A stretch of DNA of 64,000 nt from Vitreoscilla stercoraria DSM 513 (GTDB lineage: Bacteria; Pseudomonadota; Gammaproteobacteria; Burkholderiales; Neisseriaceae). The DNA lies in the NCBI RefSeq assembly GCF_000382305.1, contig NZ_KB908022.1, forward strand, positions 62,001-126,000, given 5' to 3'. Both the position numbers and the translations under genes were made by a program. This document shows, in pieces, positions 27,042-35,239 of the stretch; within the stretch, counting starts at the first letter, position 1; the number at the start of each line of letters is the position of its first letter. The notes below the pieces were generated by a model, which saw only the letters and a program-made list of their open reading frames with translations, did not search any database and had not been told where the DNA came from.

Positions 27042-28211
27042 ATGAAAACTCAAGTAGCCATCATTGGTGCAGGTCCATCAGGTTTGTTGTTAGGTCAAAT
27101 TTTGGCGAAAAGCGGCATCGACAATGTGATTTTAGAGCGTCAAACAGGTGAGTATGTTTTAGGTCGTATTCGAGCTGGCGTGTTGGAAAGCGTGACTGTT
27201 GACGGTTTGACCCGTGCAGGTGTGACTAAAAATTTGAAAGAGCAAGGCTTGCCGCACGATGGTTGTAAATTGGTTTTCAACGGTCAAGAATACCGTGTGG
27301 ATTTCAAAGCACAAGTCGGTCGCAATGTGACTGTTTACGGTCAAACAGAAGTGACACGCGATTTAATGGAAGCGCGTGAAGAAATCGGTGCAACCACTGT
27401 TTACGAAGCCAAAAATGTGGCTTTGCATGATGTAGATGGTGAATCTCCATATGTCACTTATGAAAAAGATGGTGAAACCCACCGTTTGGATTGTGATTTC
27501 ATTGCAGGTTGTGATGGTTACCATGGTGTTTCTCGTCCAACCATTCCTGCCGATGTATTGAAAACTTACGAACGCGTGTATCCATTTGGCTGGTTGGGCT
27601 TGCTCGCTGACGTGCCACCTTGCGACCACGAATTGATTTACGGTAAGAGCGACAAAGGTTTTTATTTGTGCAGCCAACGTTCTGAAACCCGCAGCCGTTA
27701 CTACTTGCAAGTGCCTTTGACTGAAAATGTAGAAGACTGGTCTGATGAGCGTTTCTGGGACGAATTGAAATCTCGCATGTTGCCTGAAGATGCGGCTAAA
27801 GTGACCACTGGTCCTAGCTTGGAAAAATCGATTGCGCCACTTCGCAGCTTTGTGTCTGAGCCGATGCGTTACAAAAAATTGTTCTTGGCAGGCGATGCTG
27901 CGCACATCGTACCACCGACAGGTGCCAAAGGTTTGAATTTGGCGGCAAGTGACGTTTTGTATTTGGCGGATGCGTTTGAAGATTTCTACCAAAATAACAG
28001 CGAAGCAGGCATTGATGGTTATTCTGCACGTTGTTTGGCTCGTATTTGGGGCGCAGAACGTTTCTCTTGGTATATGACGAAAATGTTGCACACCTTCCCA
28101 GAAAACGATGCTTGGGACAACAAAATGCAAGAAGCTGAATTCAATCAATTGATCAATTCAGAAAATGGTGCCAAATTGTTGGCTGAAAACTACGCAGGTT
28201 TGCCATACTAA
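27042..28211 (+). CDS. pobA: 4-hydroxybenzoate 3-monooxygenase
   Basis: A 389-residue FAD enzyme converting 4-hydroxybenzoate to protocatechuate with NADPH and oxygen. GAGPSG is at residues 9-14. R33, Q34, R42 and R44 align by number with the cofactor and substrate residues of the Pseudomonas enzyme, which favours NADPH. The second FAD motif FLAGDAAHIVPPTGAKGLNLA is present. The open frame starts at 26979; the ATG at 27042, after AAAGAAG, gives the family N-terminus. It is not next to a PobR-type regulator. The product feeds the ligAB cluster 6 kb away. Confidence 0.95.
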   Translation: MKTQVAIIGAGPSGLLLGQILAKSGIDNVILERQTGEYVLGRIRAGVLESVTVDGLTRAGVTKNLKEQGLPHDGCKLVFNGQEYRVDFKAQVGRNVTVYGQTEVTRDLMEAREEIGATTVYEAKNVALHDVDGESPYVTYEKDGETHRLDCDFIAGCDGYHGVSRPTIPADVLKTYERVYPFGWLGLLADVPPCDHELIYGKSDKGFYLCSQRSETRSRYYLQVPLTENVEDWSDERFWDELKSRMLPEDAAKVTTGPSLEKSIAPLRSFVSEPMRYKKLFLAGDAAHIVPPTGAKGLNLAASDVLYLADAFEDFYQNNSEAGIDGYSARCLARIWGAERFSWYMTKMLHTFPENDAWDNKMQEAEFNQLINSENGAKLLAENYAGLPY

Positions 28212-28241
28212 TTGCAATACAATAAATAAACACACACATTG

Positions 28242-28269
28242 AAAACCGCTGCTGAGGCAGCGGTTTTTT
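28242..28269 (+). terminator. pobA terminator
   Basis: AAAACCGCTGC and GCAGCGGTTTT form an 11-bp stem with loop TGAG and T6, 30 bases after the pobA stop. It is a normal intrinsic terminator not made of DUS copies. Confidence 0.92.
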
Positions 28270-28282
28270 GTGGGCGCAGGCT

Positions 28283-28295
28283 TTACAGGACGCTT
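28283..28295 (-). repeat. DUS-like element, single copy
   Basis: Exact TTACAGGACGCTT (minus-strand AAGCGTCCTGTAA) between the pobA terminator and the TrmK-like gene. Confidence 0.8.
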
Positions 28296-28353
28296 GAGAA
28301 TGACTGCGCTACAATGTTTGATTTTGCGGCATAAGAAGCGATTGAGGCAAATG

Positions 28354-29052
28354 ATGGAACAAGATTGGAAGAGTTTGGGCTTGGATGCCCGTTTGGCTTG
28401 GGTGGCATCACAAGTGCGCTCTGATGTGTGTGTCATTGATGTGGGTACCGATCACGCACGTTTGCCGATTGCTTTGGTGCAAAGCGGCAAAACTCAGCAA
28501 GCGATTGCCGCAGATGTTGCAAAACAGCCATTGCAACAAGCCCAAATACATATTGCCGCTGCCAATTTGTCTGCGCAAATCAGTACCATTTTGAGCGATG
28601 GTTTGGCGCAAATTAAGCTGCCTGAACAAGCCGATATTACCATTTGTGGGATGGGTGGCGACACGATTGTGCGCATGATGCAAGCGCAAGCGTCCTTAAA
28701 GCAAGCAGGCGTGCGCCTGATTTTGCAGCCACAGACCGAAATCGCTGCATTGCGTCAATATTTGGCGCAACAAGGCTTTGAAGTTGAGGCTGAAACCATT
28801 TTGGCAGCCGAGGGACGTATTTACCAAGCGTTGGTGGTGCAATTTACAGGCCGCCCTTATTCACTCAGTTTGATGGAAGCGGAATTAGGATCAATCAATT
28901 TGGCGCAGCGCAGCGAAGTGTTGTTGCAATACGTTCGCAAACGTCAAGCAGTGGTGAAAAAATGGCAGCAAGCCAAGTTCAAAGCGGGTCAAGATGCGGC
29001 TTGGGAAACCGAATTTATCTTGTTATACCAACAGATTTTGCAATCTTCATAA
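28354..29052 (+). CDS. trmK: tRNA (adenine-N1)-methyltransferase, TrmK family
   Basis: A 232-residue class I methyltransferase that in its family methylates A22 of tRNAs using S-adenosylmethionine. The N-terminal Rossmann part shows VIDVGTDHARLPIALVQ and AADVAKQPLQQAQ, then ITICGMGGDTIVRMM, the TrmK hallmark; the C-terminal third is coiled-coil-like. The open frame begins at 28270, but GAGG at 28344-28347 favours the tandem ATGs at 28351 or 28354; the second has better spacing. The family is best known from Gram-positive bacteria. The substrate here is inferred from homology only. Confidence 0.82.
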   Translation: MEQDWKSLGLDARLAWVASQVRSDVCVIDVGTDHARLPIALVQSGKTQQAIAADVAKQPLQQAQIHIAAANLSAQISTILSDGLAQIKLPEQADITICGMGGDTIVRMMQAQASLKQAGVRLILQPQTEIAALRQYLAQQGFEVEAETILAAEGRIYQALVVQFTGRPYSLSLMEAELGSINLAQRSEVLLQYVRKRQAVVKKWQQAKFKAGQDAAWETEFILLYQQILQSS

Positions 29053-29081
29053 AAACATGTATTGTAAATATTGTTTTTATG
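29048..29081 (+). terminator. AT-rich hairpin at end of trmK
   Basis: CATAAAAACA and TGTTTTTATG form a 10-bp stem around 14 bases, overlapping the trmK stop. It is weak because it has few GC pairs; it may be a terminator or an mRNA end structure. Confidence 0.4.
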
Positions 29082-29185
29082 GTTGGATAACGTGTATCGT
29101 TAAGATGATTGATTTAAAATCCAATAGATATTTTGCATAAGTTTATGATATTGATTTAAATTTCTTTTATGGGTTGGGGGCGTGA

Positions 29186-31255
29186 ATGAACCATCTTAAT
29201 CTTTTAAAAGGCACGTGGCCTGAAGCTTATAAGCATGGACATCACGCTTTGCAAGCGGCGAAAACCCAGCGCAATGATGTGGCTTTATTGTGTTTGCGAG
29301 CTTATTTGAGCGCCATTGTAGAGCGGGTCTATGAGGTTTTGTATTTGAAAAAGCCTGTGGAAAATACGCTGTTTGCACATTTGAGCAGTCACAGTTTTAC
29401 CCAATTATTCGATGAAAAAATCATTGCCAGCATGCATCAAATCCGTTTGCATGGCAACAAAGCGGCTCATGCACAAGACATAGGCGACAGTGATATTCAA
29501 TCATTGTTACAAGAAGCCGACAAATTGGCTTTGTGGTTTGCACAAATTATGTCTAGGCAATTGCCTGTCACTTTGCCCAAATTAGGCTTGCCCAATCAAC
29601 CCCTTCAAACCGAAACCATGTCTGCAAGTTTGCAGCGTGTATCTGATTTAATGCAAGAAGACGATGAGTTACATGACGCTTCTATTGCCGTACTTAAACC
29701 GCCTGTTTCTGAAACCACTGTAACGACATTATTGACACAAACTCAGCAAAATGCCGCAATGCAATACGAATTGTCACAACAATATTGGCAAGACAATCAG
29801 TTTTTAAAAGGATTGATTTGGTTGAAAAAAGCAGCTGAAAACCAACATGCTCAAGCCCAATATGATTTGGCAATGCAATATGCCGATGGTCAAAAAATCA
29901 AAGCCAATCGTGATTTGTATTTGCATTGGATTGAGCGCAGTGCTGACAGCGGTTATGCCGTGGCGCAATTGGAATTGGGGCGGGTGTATTTAGAATTGGA
30001 TGCTGTGGCGGATCATTTTGAAGTGGCTTTGTTGTGGTTTCATGAAGCGGCAGAGCAAGATTGCATTGAAGCGCAATTGGAGTTGGCACAAATGTATGCC
30101 AAAGGATATGGCATCAATCAAGACTTACAACAGGCGTTTGCCATTTTAAAACAAGCGGCCTTAAGCCAAAACCCCGAAGCTTTATACCAATTGGCTATGA
30201 TGTATGCCAATGGTGTTGGCGTCAAACAAGATGCTTATGCGGCCTTGGAAACATTGGCGCAAGCAGCTGAGCAAGGCTCGGATAAGGCGATGTATCAATT
30301 GGCAAATTGGTATGGGCATGGGCATGTGGTGTTGGAGAGTGTGGACGAGGCTTTGGTGTGGTATCGGCAAGCGGCAGAAAAAGGCCATATCGGCGCACAA
30401 TATTATTTAGGCTATGCTTATGATGAAGGCGAGGGTGTGGCCGCGGACAGCACAGAGGCGGTGAAATGGTATCTTTTGGCGGCACAACAAGGTCATGCCG
30501 ATGCCCAATACCGTTTGGCATGTGCATATGATTTTGGTGATGGCGTGCTCACCGATAAAAGAAAATCGGTGTATTGGTATCGATTGGCTGCCGAACAAGG
30601 TCATATGGATGCGCAAAACAATTTGGCTTGTGCTTATAACTGGGGCGAGGGGGTAGTAAAAAACCAGCAAGAAGCGGCCAAATGGTACCGCTTGGCGGCC
30701 ATGCAAGACGATGTAGATGCGCAGTTTGATTTGGGCTGTTTGTATGAGTTGGGCGAAGGCGTGGCACAAGATTTTGCAGAAGCGGTGAAATGGTATCGTT
30801 TGGCAGCGGAACAAGATCATGCGGGTGCTCAATACCGTTTAGGGCGTGCATATGATTTTGGGTTGGGTGTGAATGAACATGCCCAACGAGCCGTAGAATG
30901 GTATTTGTTGGCAGCAGCTAAAAATCATATGGATGCCCAATTTGATTTGGGTCGCTCGTATAGTTTTGGTGAGGGCGTGGGGCAAAATGCCCAAGAGGCA
31001 TTGAAATGGTACCGTTTGGCGGCAGAGCAAGGTCATGCCGATGCCCAATATTATTTGGCTTACGCTTATGATACGGGTGAGGGCGTGTTGACCGATGCCA
31101 AAGAAGCGATGAAATGGTATCGCTTGGCAGCAGCGCAAGGGCATGAAGATGCTCAATACAATTTGGCATATGCATATGAGTTTGGTGAAGGGGTGAAAGT
31201 CAATCGCAAACAAGCACTCAAATGGTATCGTTTGGCTGACAAAATGGGCTCTTGA
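29186..31255 (+). CDS. DUF4145/HEPN-like plus Sel1-repeat protein
   Basis: A 689-residue protein without a signal peptide. Residues 1-125 resemble the DUF4145 domain, a HEPN-like helical domain, ending in IRLHGNKAAH, which fits the family RxxGNxxxH pattern. A linker to about residue 200 follows. Then come about 13 Sel1-type tetratricopeptide-like repeats, with the recurring pattern KWYRLAAEQGHxDAQYxLAxAYxxGEGV, to the end. Sel1 arrays bind partner proteins; DUF4145 occurs in restriction and toxin-type proteins. The combined role is unknown. The last eight repeats are very similar at DNA level, so copy number may vary. GGGGGCGTGA precedes the ATG. Confidence 0.8.
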   Translation: MNHLNLLKGTWPEAYKHGHHALQAAKTQRNDVALLCLRAYLSAIVERVYEVLYLKKPVENTLFAHLSSHSFTQLFDEKIIASMHQIRLHGNKAAHAQDIGDSDIQSLLQEADKLALWFAQIMSRQLPVTLPKLGLPNQPLQTETMSASLQRVSDLMQEDDELHDASIAVLKPPVSETTVTTLLTQTQQNAAMQYELSQQYWQDNQFLKGLIWLKKAAENQHAQAQYDLAMQYADGQKIKANRDLYLHWIERSADSGYAVAQLELGRVYLELDAVADHFEVALLWFHEAAEQDCIEAQLELAQMYAKGYGINQDLQQAFAILKQAALSQNPEALYQLAMMYANGVGVKQDAYAALETLAQAAEQGSDKAMYQLANWYGHGHVVLESVDEALVWYRQAAEKGHIGAQYYLGYAYDEGEGVAADSTEAVKWYLLAAQQGHADAQYRLACAYDFGDGVLTDKRKSVYWYRLAAEQGHMDAQNNLACAYNWGEGVVKNQQEAAKWYRLAAMQDDVDAQFDLGCLYELGEGVAQDFAEAVKWYRLAAEQDHAGAQYRLGRAYDFGLGVNEHAQRAVEWYLLAAAKNHMDAQFDLGRSYSFGEGVGQNAQEALKWYRLAAEQGHADAQYYLAYAYDTGEGVLTDAKEAMKWYRLAAAQGHEDAQYNLAYAYEFGEGVKVNRKQALKWYRLADKMGS

Positions 31256-31284
31256 AATTACACGAATATGGGCATTTAAACAGC

Positions 31285-31309
31285 AGCGTCCTGTAACTTA
31301 CAGGACGCT
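31285..31309 (+). terminator. Inverted DUS-like pair after Sel1 gene
   Basis: AGCGTCCTGTAA and TTACAGGACGCT are separated by a single C, with flanking C/G extending the stem, then T6 after GA. It is a terminator 29 bases after the Sel1 stop. Confidence 0.85.
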
Positions 31310-31428
31310 GATTTTTTATCCATTGTTTTAAAAATGCATGAATTGAGGATTTTTATATGCTTATTTTATGATTTTTGTATATTTAAATTGGCGCTTTGTT
31401 ATGATGCTTATCCAATTGCATACTCATT

Positions 31429-31441
31429 TTACAGGACGCTT
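31429..31441 (-). repeat. DUS-like element abutting a start codon
   Basis: Exact TTACAGGACGCTT lies 3 bases before the ATG at 31445. It occupies the Shine-Dalgarno position of the small membrane protein gene; AGGACG may itself serve as the ribosome binding site. Confidence 0.75.
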
Positions 31442-31444
31442 AGC

Positions 31445-31837
31445 ATGAAAATTTTAAACCGCACACAAGCTAAAAAATGGGGACTTGTGGCGATGGTGGC
31501 GGTGTTGTTAAGCCAAACAGTGGCGGGCGTCACGTGTTATCAACAAGACATGTTGACTTTGCTCAGCAGCATCGGATTTTTTATTTTGCCACCTTTGCTA
31601 CCCGCTATTGTGGCTTGGCTTTTTTTGAATCCTTTGCGCGCTGTTGTCGGTTGTGTATTTTTCGTGCCGTGGTTATTGCTGGCATATTACATCGATTGCA
31701 TCGCCCCGTATGAGGGCGGAGGGGCATCGATGGTATTTGTGGTGGTGTTGTTTGGCGGGTTTGTGACGAGTTTGTTGGGCGTGTTGTTGGGTGCTTGGGT
31801 CATGAGAAAATTTGGAATTGTCGTGACCATGAATTAA
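31445..31837 (+). CDS. Small four-helix membrane protein, unknown function
   Basis: A 130-residue protein with four hydrophobic segments (about residues 12-30, 38-60, 64-84 and 98-120). The start at 31445 is preferred over the longer frame from 31334 because the upstream part is unlikely coding and AGGACG lies 7 bases before this ATG. No family is recognised. Its transcription is isolated between two DUS terminators. Confidence 0.6.
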   Translation: MKILNRTQAKKWGLVAMVAVLLSQTVAGVTCYQQDMLTLLSSIGFFILPPLLPAIVAWLFLNPLRAVVGCVFFVPWLLLAYYIDCIAPYEGGGASMVFVVVLFGGFVTSLLGVLLGAWVMRKFGIVVTMN

Positions 31838-31849
31838 TTGAGTGTTTAA

Positions 31850-31878
31850 AAGCGTCCTGTAAAGATTACAGGACGCTT
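31850..31878. terminator. Inverted DUS-like pair between convergent genes
   Basis: AAGCGTCCTGTAA faces TTACAGGACGCTT across 3 bases, serving the small membrane protein gene (plus) and the aldo/keto reductase gene (minus). Confidence 0.85.
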
Positions 31879-31897
31879 ATTACATATTGGAAAGCGA

Positions 31898-32887
31898 TTA
31901 AAATTCTTCTGTGTCAATTTCTAATTGCGTTGCCGCAGGATAGCGTGTACCTGTCACGGTTTGTTGGTTGATCAGTTTGCCCGCTTGGGTCAAAATGTCA
32001 GCTGCAATATTCAATTCAGATACAGCAATATTGTCTGCCAAATGTTGCAATTGGGTGGTGCCCGGAATGGCGACGATGTTGTCTGCTTGTGCCAAAACCC
32101 AATACAAAGCCAATTGCGCAGGCGTGCAGCCAGCTTCTTGTGCCAACGCGACGTAAGCAGGCAACAAATTCAAATTGGCAGCAAAATTTTCGCCTTTGAA
32201 GCGTGGCATACCCAAGCGAATGTCATTGCTAGGCAAAGTGGCTGTGTCGTGCAACACATTGCCTAAAAAACCGCGTGCGACAGGGCTAAATGCCACCAGC
32301 GTTGCGCCTATGTCTTTACAGGCCGCTATCGTGCCCAATTCTGGATTGCGTGTCCACAATGAGTATTCGTTTTGCACGGCGGCAATGGCGTGTTCTTGGT
32401 GCGCTTTGTACAAAGTTTCGGCAGAGACTTCCGACAAGCCTAAAAAGCGTACTTTGCCCGCTTCGACCATGCGACCCATTTCGCCAACGCTCTCTTCAAT
32501 TGGCACGCTTTTGTCAAAGCGGTGCAAGTAATACAAATCAATCACGTCGGTTTGCAAGCGTTTTAATGATTCGTCGATTTGGCGGCGCAAGGTTTCAGGA
32601 CGCCCATCAATCACACGTTTGCCATCGACGCCGCCCATGCCGCATTTGCTGGCCAAGAAAAATTGTTGGCGTTGGCTTTTTAAAGTGTTGCCAATTAAGG
32701 TTTCGTTTTTGCCAAAACCGTAAAGTGTGGCGGTGTCTAAATGGTTGTAACCCAAATCCAAAGCCTTGAAGAGCAAGGTTTGCGCTTCGGATTGTGTCGG
32801 TGGGACGCCATAAGCGTGGCTCAAATTCATGCAGCCCAAACCAATAGGGTTAACCTGAGTGTCGGCCAAAGTGCGTGGTGCAAACAT
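31898..32887 (-). CDS. Aldo/keto reductase
   Basis: A 329-residue NADPH-dependent oxidoreductase of the aldo/keto reductase superfamily. Catalytic-site residues appear as LDTATLYGFGKNE (Asp and Tyr), FLASKCG (Lys) and LYYLHRFD (His). The C-terminal AIPGTTQLQHLADNIA is the cofactor phosphate region. AAAGGA before the ATG at 32887 decides the start; the longer frame has no ribosome site. It lies downstream of the lig operon terminator, so it is probably transcribed separately. Its substrate cannot be inferred. A DUS variant (TTACAGGCCGCT) lies at 32316-32327. Confidence 0.87.
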   Translation of the reverse strand: MFAPRTLADTQVNPIGLGCMNLSHAYGVPPTQSEAQTLLFKALDLGYNHLDTATLYGFGKNETLIGNTLKSQRQQFFLASKCGMGGVDGKRVIDGRPETLRRQIDESLKRLQTDVIDLYYLHRFDKSVPIEESVGEMGRMVEAGKVRFLGLSEVSAETLYKAHQEHAIAAVQNEYSLWTRNPELGTIAACKDIGATLVAFSPVARGFLGNVLHDTATLPSNDIRLGMPRFKGENFAANLNLLPAYVALAQEAGCTPAQLALYWVLAQADNIVAIPGTTQLQHLADNIAVSELNIAADILTQAGKLINQQTVTGTRYPAATQLEIDTEEF

Positions 32888-32913
32888 GCCAAATCCTTTT
32901 GAATGTATGAAGA

Positions 32914-32959
32914 TAAAAAACACCCATTAGGCGACCTGTACGCAACCTAATGGGTGTTT
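32914..32959 (-). terminator. lig operon terminator
   Basis: AAACACCCATTAGG (32918-32931) pairs perfectly over 14 bp with 32946-32959 around a 14-base loop. Reading the minus strand, the stem ends in a T6 run. It follows ligC by 21 bases. Confidence 0.88.
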
Positions 32960-32980
32960 GTTTACACGCTTAAATAAGAT

Positions 32981-33937
32981 TTAAGCCTGTAATTGTTGCT
33001 CTAAAGCATGCAAAGTGCGGTAGCAATCCATCACCGATTGAACCGATGAATTTGGCTCACGACCTTCGATAATGGCTGCCACAAATTCGCGGTCTTGCAA
33101 TTCGATACCGTTGTTGGATACAGTCACGCCTGTCAAATCAATTGGCTCTTCTTTGCCAGTGACCAAATCGTCGTAACGGGCGATGTAAGTGCCGTTGTCG
33201 CCGATGTAGCGGAAGAATGTGCCTAAAGGGCCGTCGTTGTTGAACGACAAAGACAAGGTGCAAATCGCGCCGTTTTCAGCTTGCAATTGAATCGACATGT
33301 CCAACGCAATGCCCAATTCAGGGTGAATCGGACCTTGTACCGCGTTGGCTTTTACAATGGGAGAGCCTGCTTGGTAGCGGAACAAGTCAACGGTGTGCGC
33401 GGCATGGTGCCACAACAAATGGTCGGTCCAAGAGCGTGGTTCGCCTTTGGCATTGATGTTTTTACGGCGGAAGAAGTAAGTTTGCACGTCCATTTGTTGG
33501 ATGTTCAATTCGCCTGCCGTGATTTTGTTGTGCACGTATTGGTGTGATGGGTTAAAGCGGCGAGTGTGGCCAACCATCGCTACCAATTTGGTTTCTTGTT
33601 GCAACGCCAACACTTCTTCAGCACCAGCCAAAGTGTCTGCCAATGGAATTTCCACTTGCACGTGTTTACCCGCTTTCAAGCAAGCCACAGATTGTGCTGC
33701 GTGCATTTGTGTAGGCGTACACAAAATCACCGCGTCCACTTGGTCTGAAGCCAAAGCTTCGTCCAAGCTGCCTGAAGCGTTAGGAATACCGTATTGATCG
33801 GCAACCACTTGTGCTTTTTCTTTGGAAGAGCCAACGACAAAAGTCACTTCTGCGTTGTCGATGTTTTTCAAGCCATCTAAGTGTTTGATACCGAATGCAC
33901 CGGTACCGACTAAGGCGATACGTACTTTTTGAGTCAT
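32981..33937 (-). CDS. ligC: 4-carboxy-2-hydroxymuconate-6-semialdehyde dehydrogenase
   Basis: A 318-residue NAD(P)-dependent dehydrogenase of the GFO/IDH/MocA fold. It oxidises the ring-opened product of protocatechuate (as its hemiacetal) to 2-pyrone-4,6-dicarboxylate. The Rossmann motif VGTGAFGIKH is at residues 10-19; VILCTPTQMHA and EIPLADTLAGAEE follow, and the family region LLWHHAAHTVDLF lies near residue 173. Its place directly after ligAB fixes the assignment. AGGAAAG precedes the ATG. It is the last gene before the terminator. Confidence 0.93.
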   Translation of the reverse strand: MTQKVRIALVGTGAFGIKHLDGLKNIDNAEVTFVVGSSKEKAQVVADQYGIPNASGSLDEALASDQVDAVILCTPTQMHAAQSVACLKAGKHVQVEIPLADTLAGAEEVLALQQETKLVAMVGHTRRFNPSHQYVHNKITAGELNIQQMDVQTYFFRRKNINAKGEPRSWTDHLLWHHAAHTVDLFRYQAGSPIVKANAVQGPIHPELGIALDMSIQLQAENGAICTLSLSFNNDGPLGTFFRYIGDNGTYIARYDDLVTGKEEPIDLTGVTVSNNGIELQDREFVAAIIEGREPNSSVQSVMDCYRTLHALEQQLQA

Positions 33938-33952
33938 GTCGTCTTTCCTAAA

Positions 33953-34798
33953 TTATTGGTTTTCTAAAATCAAGTGACCCACTGCGGTGTTGGACGCTGG
34001 CACATGGTAAAAACGGTGCGTCACTTTTGGCGCTTTGTCTTCGTCCATGGCACCGCGAGCGATCAACCACATCACCAATTCCACGCCTTCAGAACCTGCT
34101 TCACGCAAATATTCCACGTAGTTTTTCTCAGCCAACTCAGCAGGCGTGTTGATCAAATCGTCCAAGAATTGGTTGTCCCATTCTGGATTGATCAAACCTG
34201 CGCGAGGGCCTTGCAATTGGTGGCTCATACCGCCTGTGCCCCAAATGTGTACGTTCAAATCTTCGTCGTAAGATTCAACCGCGCGGCGAATGGCTTTGCC
34301 CAATTCGTAGCAACGGCGGCCTGAAGGAATCGGGTATTGCACCACGTTCACGTGCAAAGGAATCACTTTCACTGGCCATTGTTCAACATCGCCAAACATC
34401 AAGCTCATTGGCACGGTCAAACCGTGGTCCAATTTCATTTTGTTGCACAAAGTCAAATCGAAGTCTTGCGTGATCACAGAATGCGCAATGTGTGCCGCCA
34501 AATCAGGTGCACCTTCAATATCAGGTACAGGACGCGGGCCCCAACCTTCGTCGCAGGTTTCAAAATTGGCAGCGGTACCCAACGCGAATGTTGGAATCAA
34601 TTCCAAGCTGAAATTGTTGGCGTGGTCGTTGTAAACCAAGAATACCACGTCAGGCTTGTTGTCTTTGTGCCATTGTTTGGAAAACTCATAACCATCGAAC
34701 ACTTTTTTCCAATAGGGTTCTTCGTGTTTTTTCAAGTCCCAAGCCGCGCCGATTGCTGGCACGTGTGAGGTGTACACGCTTGCAGTGATTTTAGCCAT
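33953..34798 (-). CDS. ligB: Protocatechuate 4,5-dioxygenase beta subunit
   Basis: The 281-residue catalytic subunit of an Fe(II) extradiol dioxygenase of the LigB superfamily. Iron ligands and the active-site base fit the Sphingobium enzyme with a shift of about two: H12 (YTSHVPAIG), H59 (YNDHANN), H193 (GGMSHQLQG) and E240 (SEGVEL). The start at 34798 overlaps the ligA stop by one base (TAATG); the longer frame has no support. It acts together with LigA in the cytoplasm. Confidence 0.95.
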   Translation of the reverse strand: MAKITASVYTSHVPAIGAAWDLKKHEEPYWKKVFDGYEFSKQWHKDNKPDVVFLVYNDHANNFSLELIPTFALGTAANFETCDEGWGPRPVPDIEGAPDLAAHIAHSVITQDFDLTLCNKMKLDHGLTVPMSLMFGDVEQWPVKVIPLHVNVVQYPIPSGRRCYELGKAIRRAVESYDEDLNVHIWGTGGMSHQLQGPRAGLINPEWDNQFLDDLINTPAELAEKNYVEYLREAGSEGVELVMWLIARGAMDEDKAPKVTHRFYHVPASNTAVGHLILENQ

Positions 34799-35208
34799 TA
34801 TTTGTCTTCCTTTGCTTTGTCTTCCCATTCATGGATGTAACGGTTGCCGTCAATTTTGCGACCGCCACCGAGCATCATGTCGCGGTATGCTTCTTCGCTC
34901 ATACCGGTCATAGAGCCTGCCATTTGTTGGAAAGAATGACCATCGGTTGCACCGATTTTGGCCAAAAAGTAAATGTTGCCACCCAAGTCCATGCAGCGGT
35001 TCAAATCGCGCGCCAAAACCGCTTGTTTTTGGTCTTCGCTCATTGGCCATTCGTCCAAATACGCACGCTCATCGGCTTTGAAGCGCGCACGGTTCTCTGC
35101 ACTCATCAACGACATGCAAAATTGGTTCAAATGGTAACCTTTGCGTGATTGCTCAGAGTCAAACACGATGGTACCTGGAATGTCTTTATACGGTTTTTCA
35201 ATTGCCAT
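34798..35208 (-). CDS. ligA: Protocatechuate 4,5-dioxygenase alpha subunit
   Basis: A 136-residue small subunit that closes the active site of LigB. Family features are RKGYHLNQFCMSLM near residue 22 and DLNRCMDLGGNIYFLAKIGATDGHSFQQMAGSMTGMS near residues 67-104. It lies directly before ligB with overlapping stop and start, as expected for equal subunit production. AGAGA lies shortly before its ATG. Confidence 0.95.
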   Translation of the reverse strand: MAIEKPYKDIPGTIVFDSEQSRKGYHLNQFCMSLMSAENRARFKADERAYLDEWPMSEDQKQAVLARDLNRCMDLGGNIYFLAKIGATDGHSFQQMAGSMTGMSEEAYRDMMLGGGRKIDGNRYIHEWEDKAKEDK

Positions 35209-35239
35209 GGTATCTCTCTTCTATATAAAACACAGTGTT

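Noticed and set aside
30440..31240. CRISPR-like or satellite repeat array
   Set aside because: The periodic sequence is a coding Sel1 repeat region with a 36-residue period and an open frame; there are no spacers.
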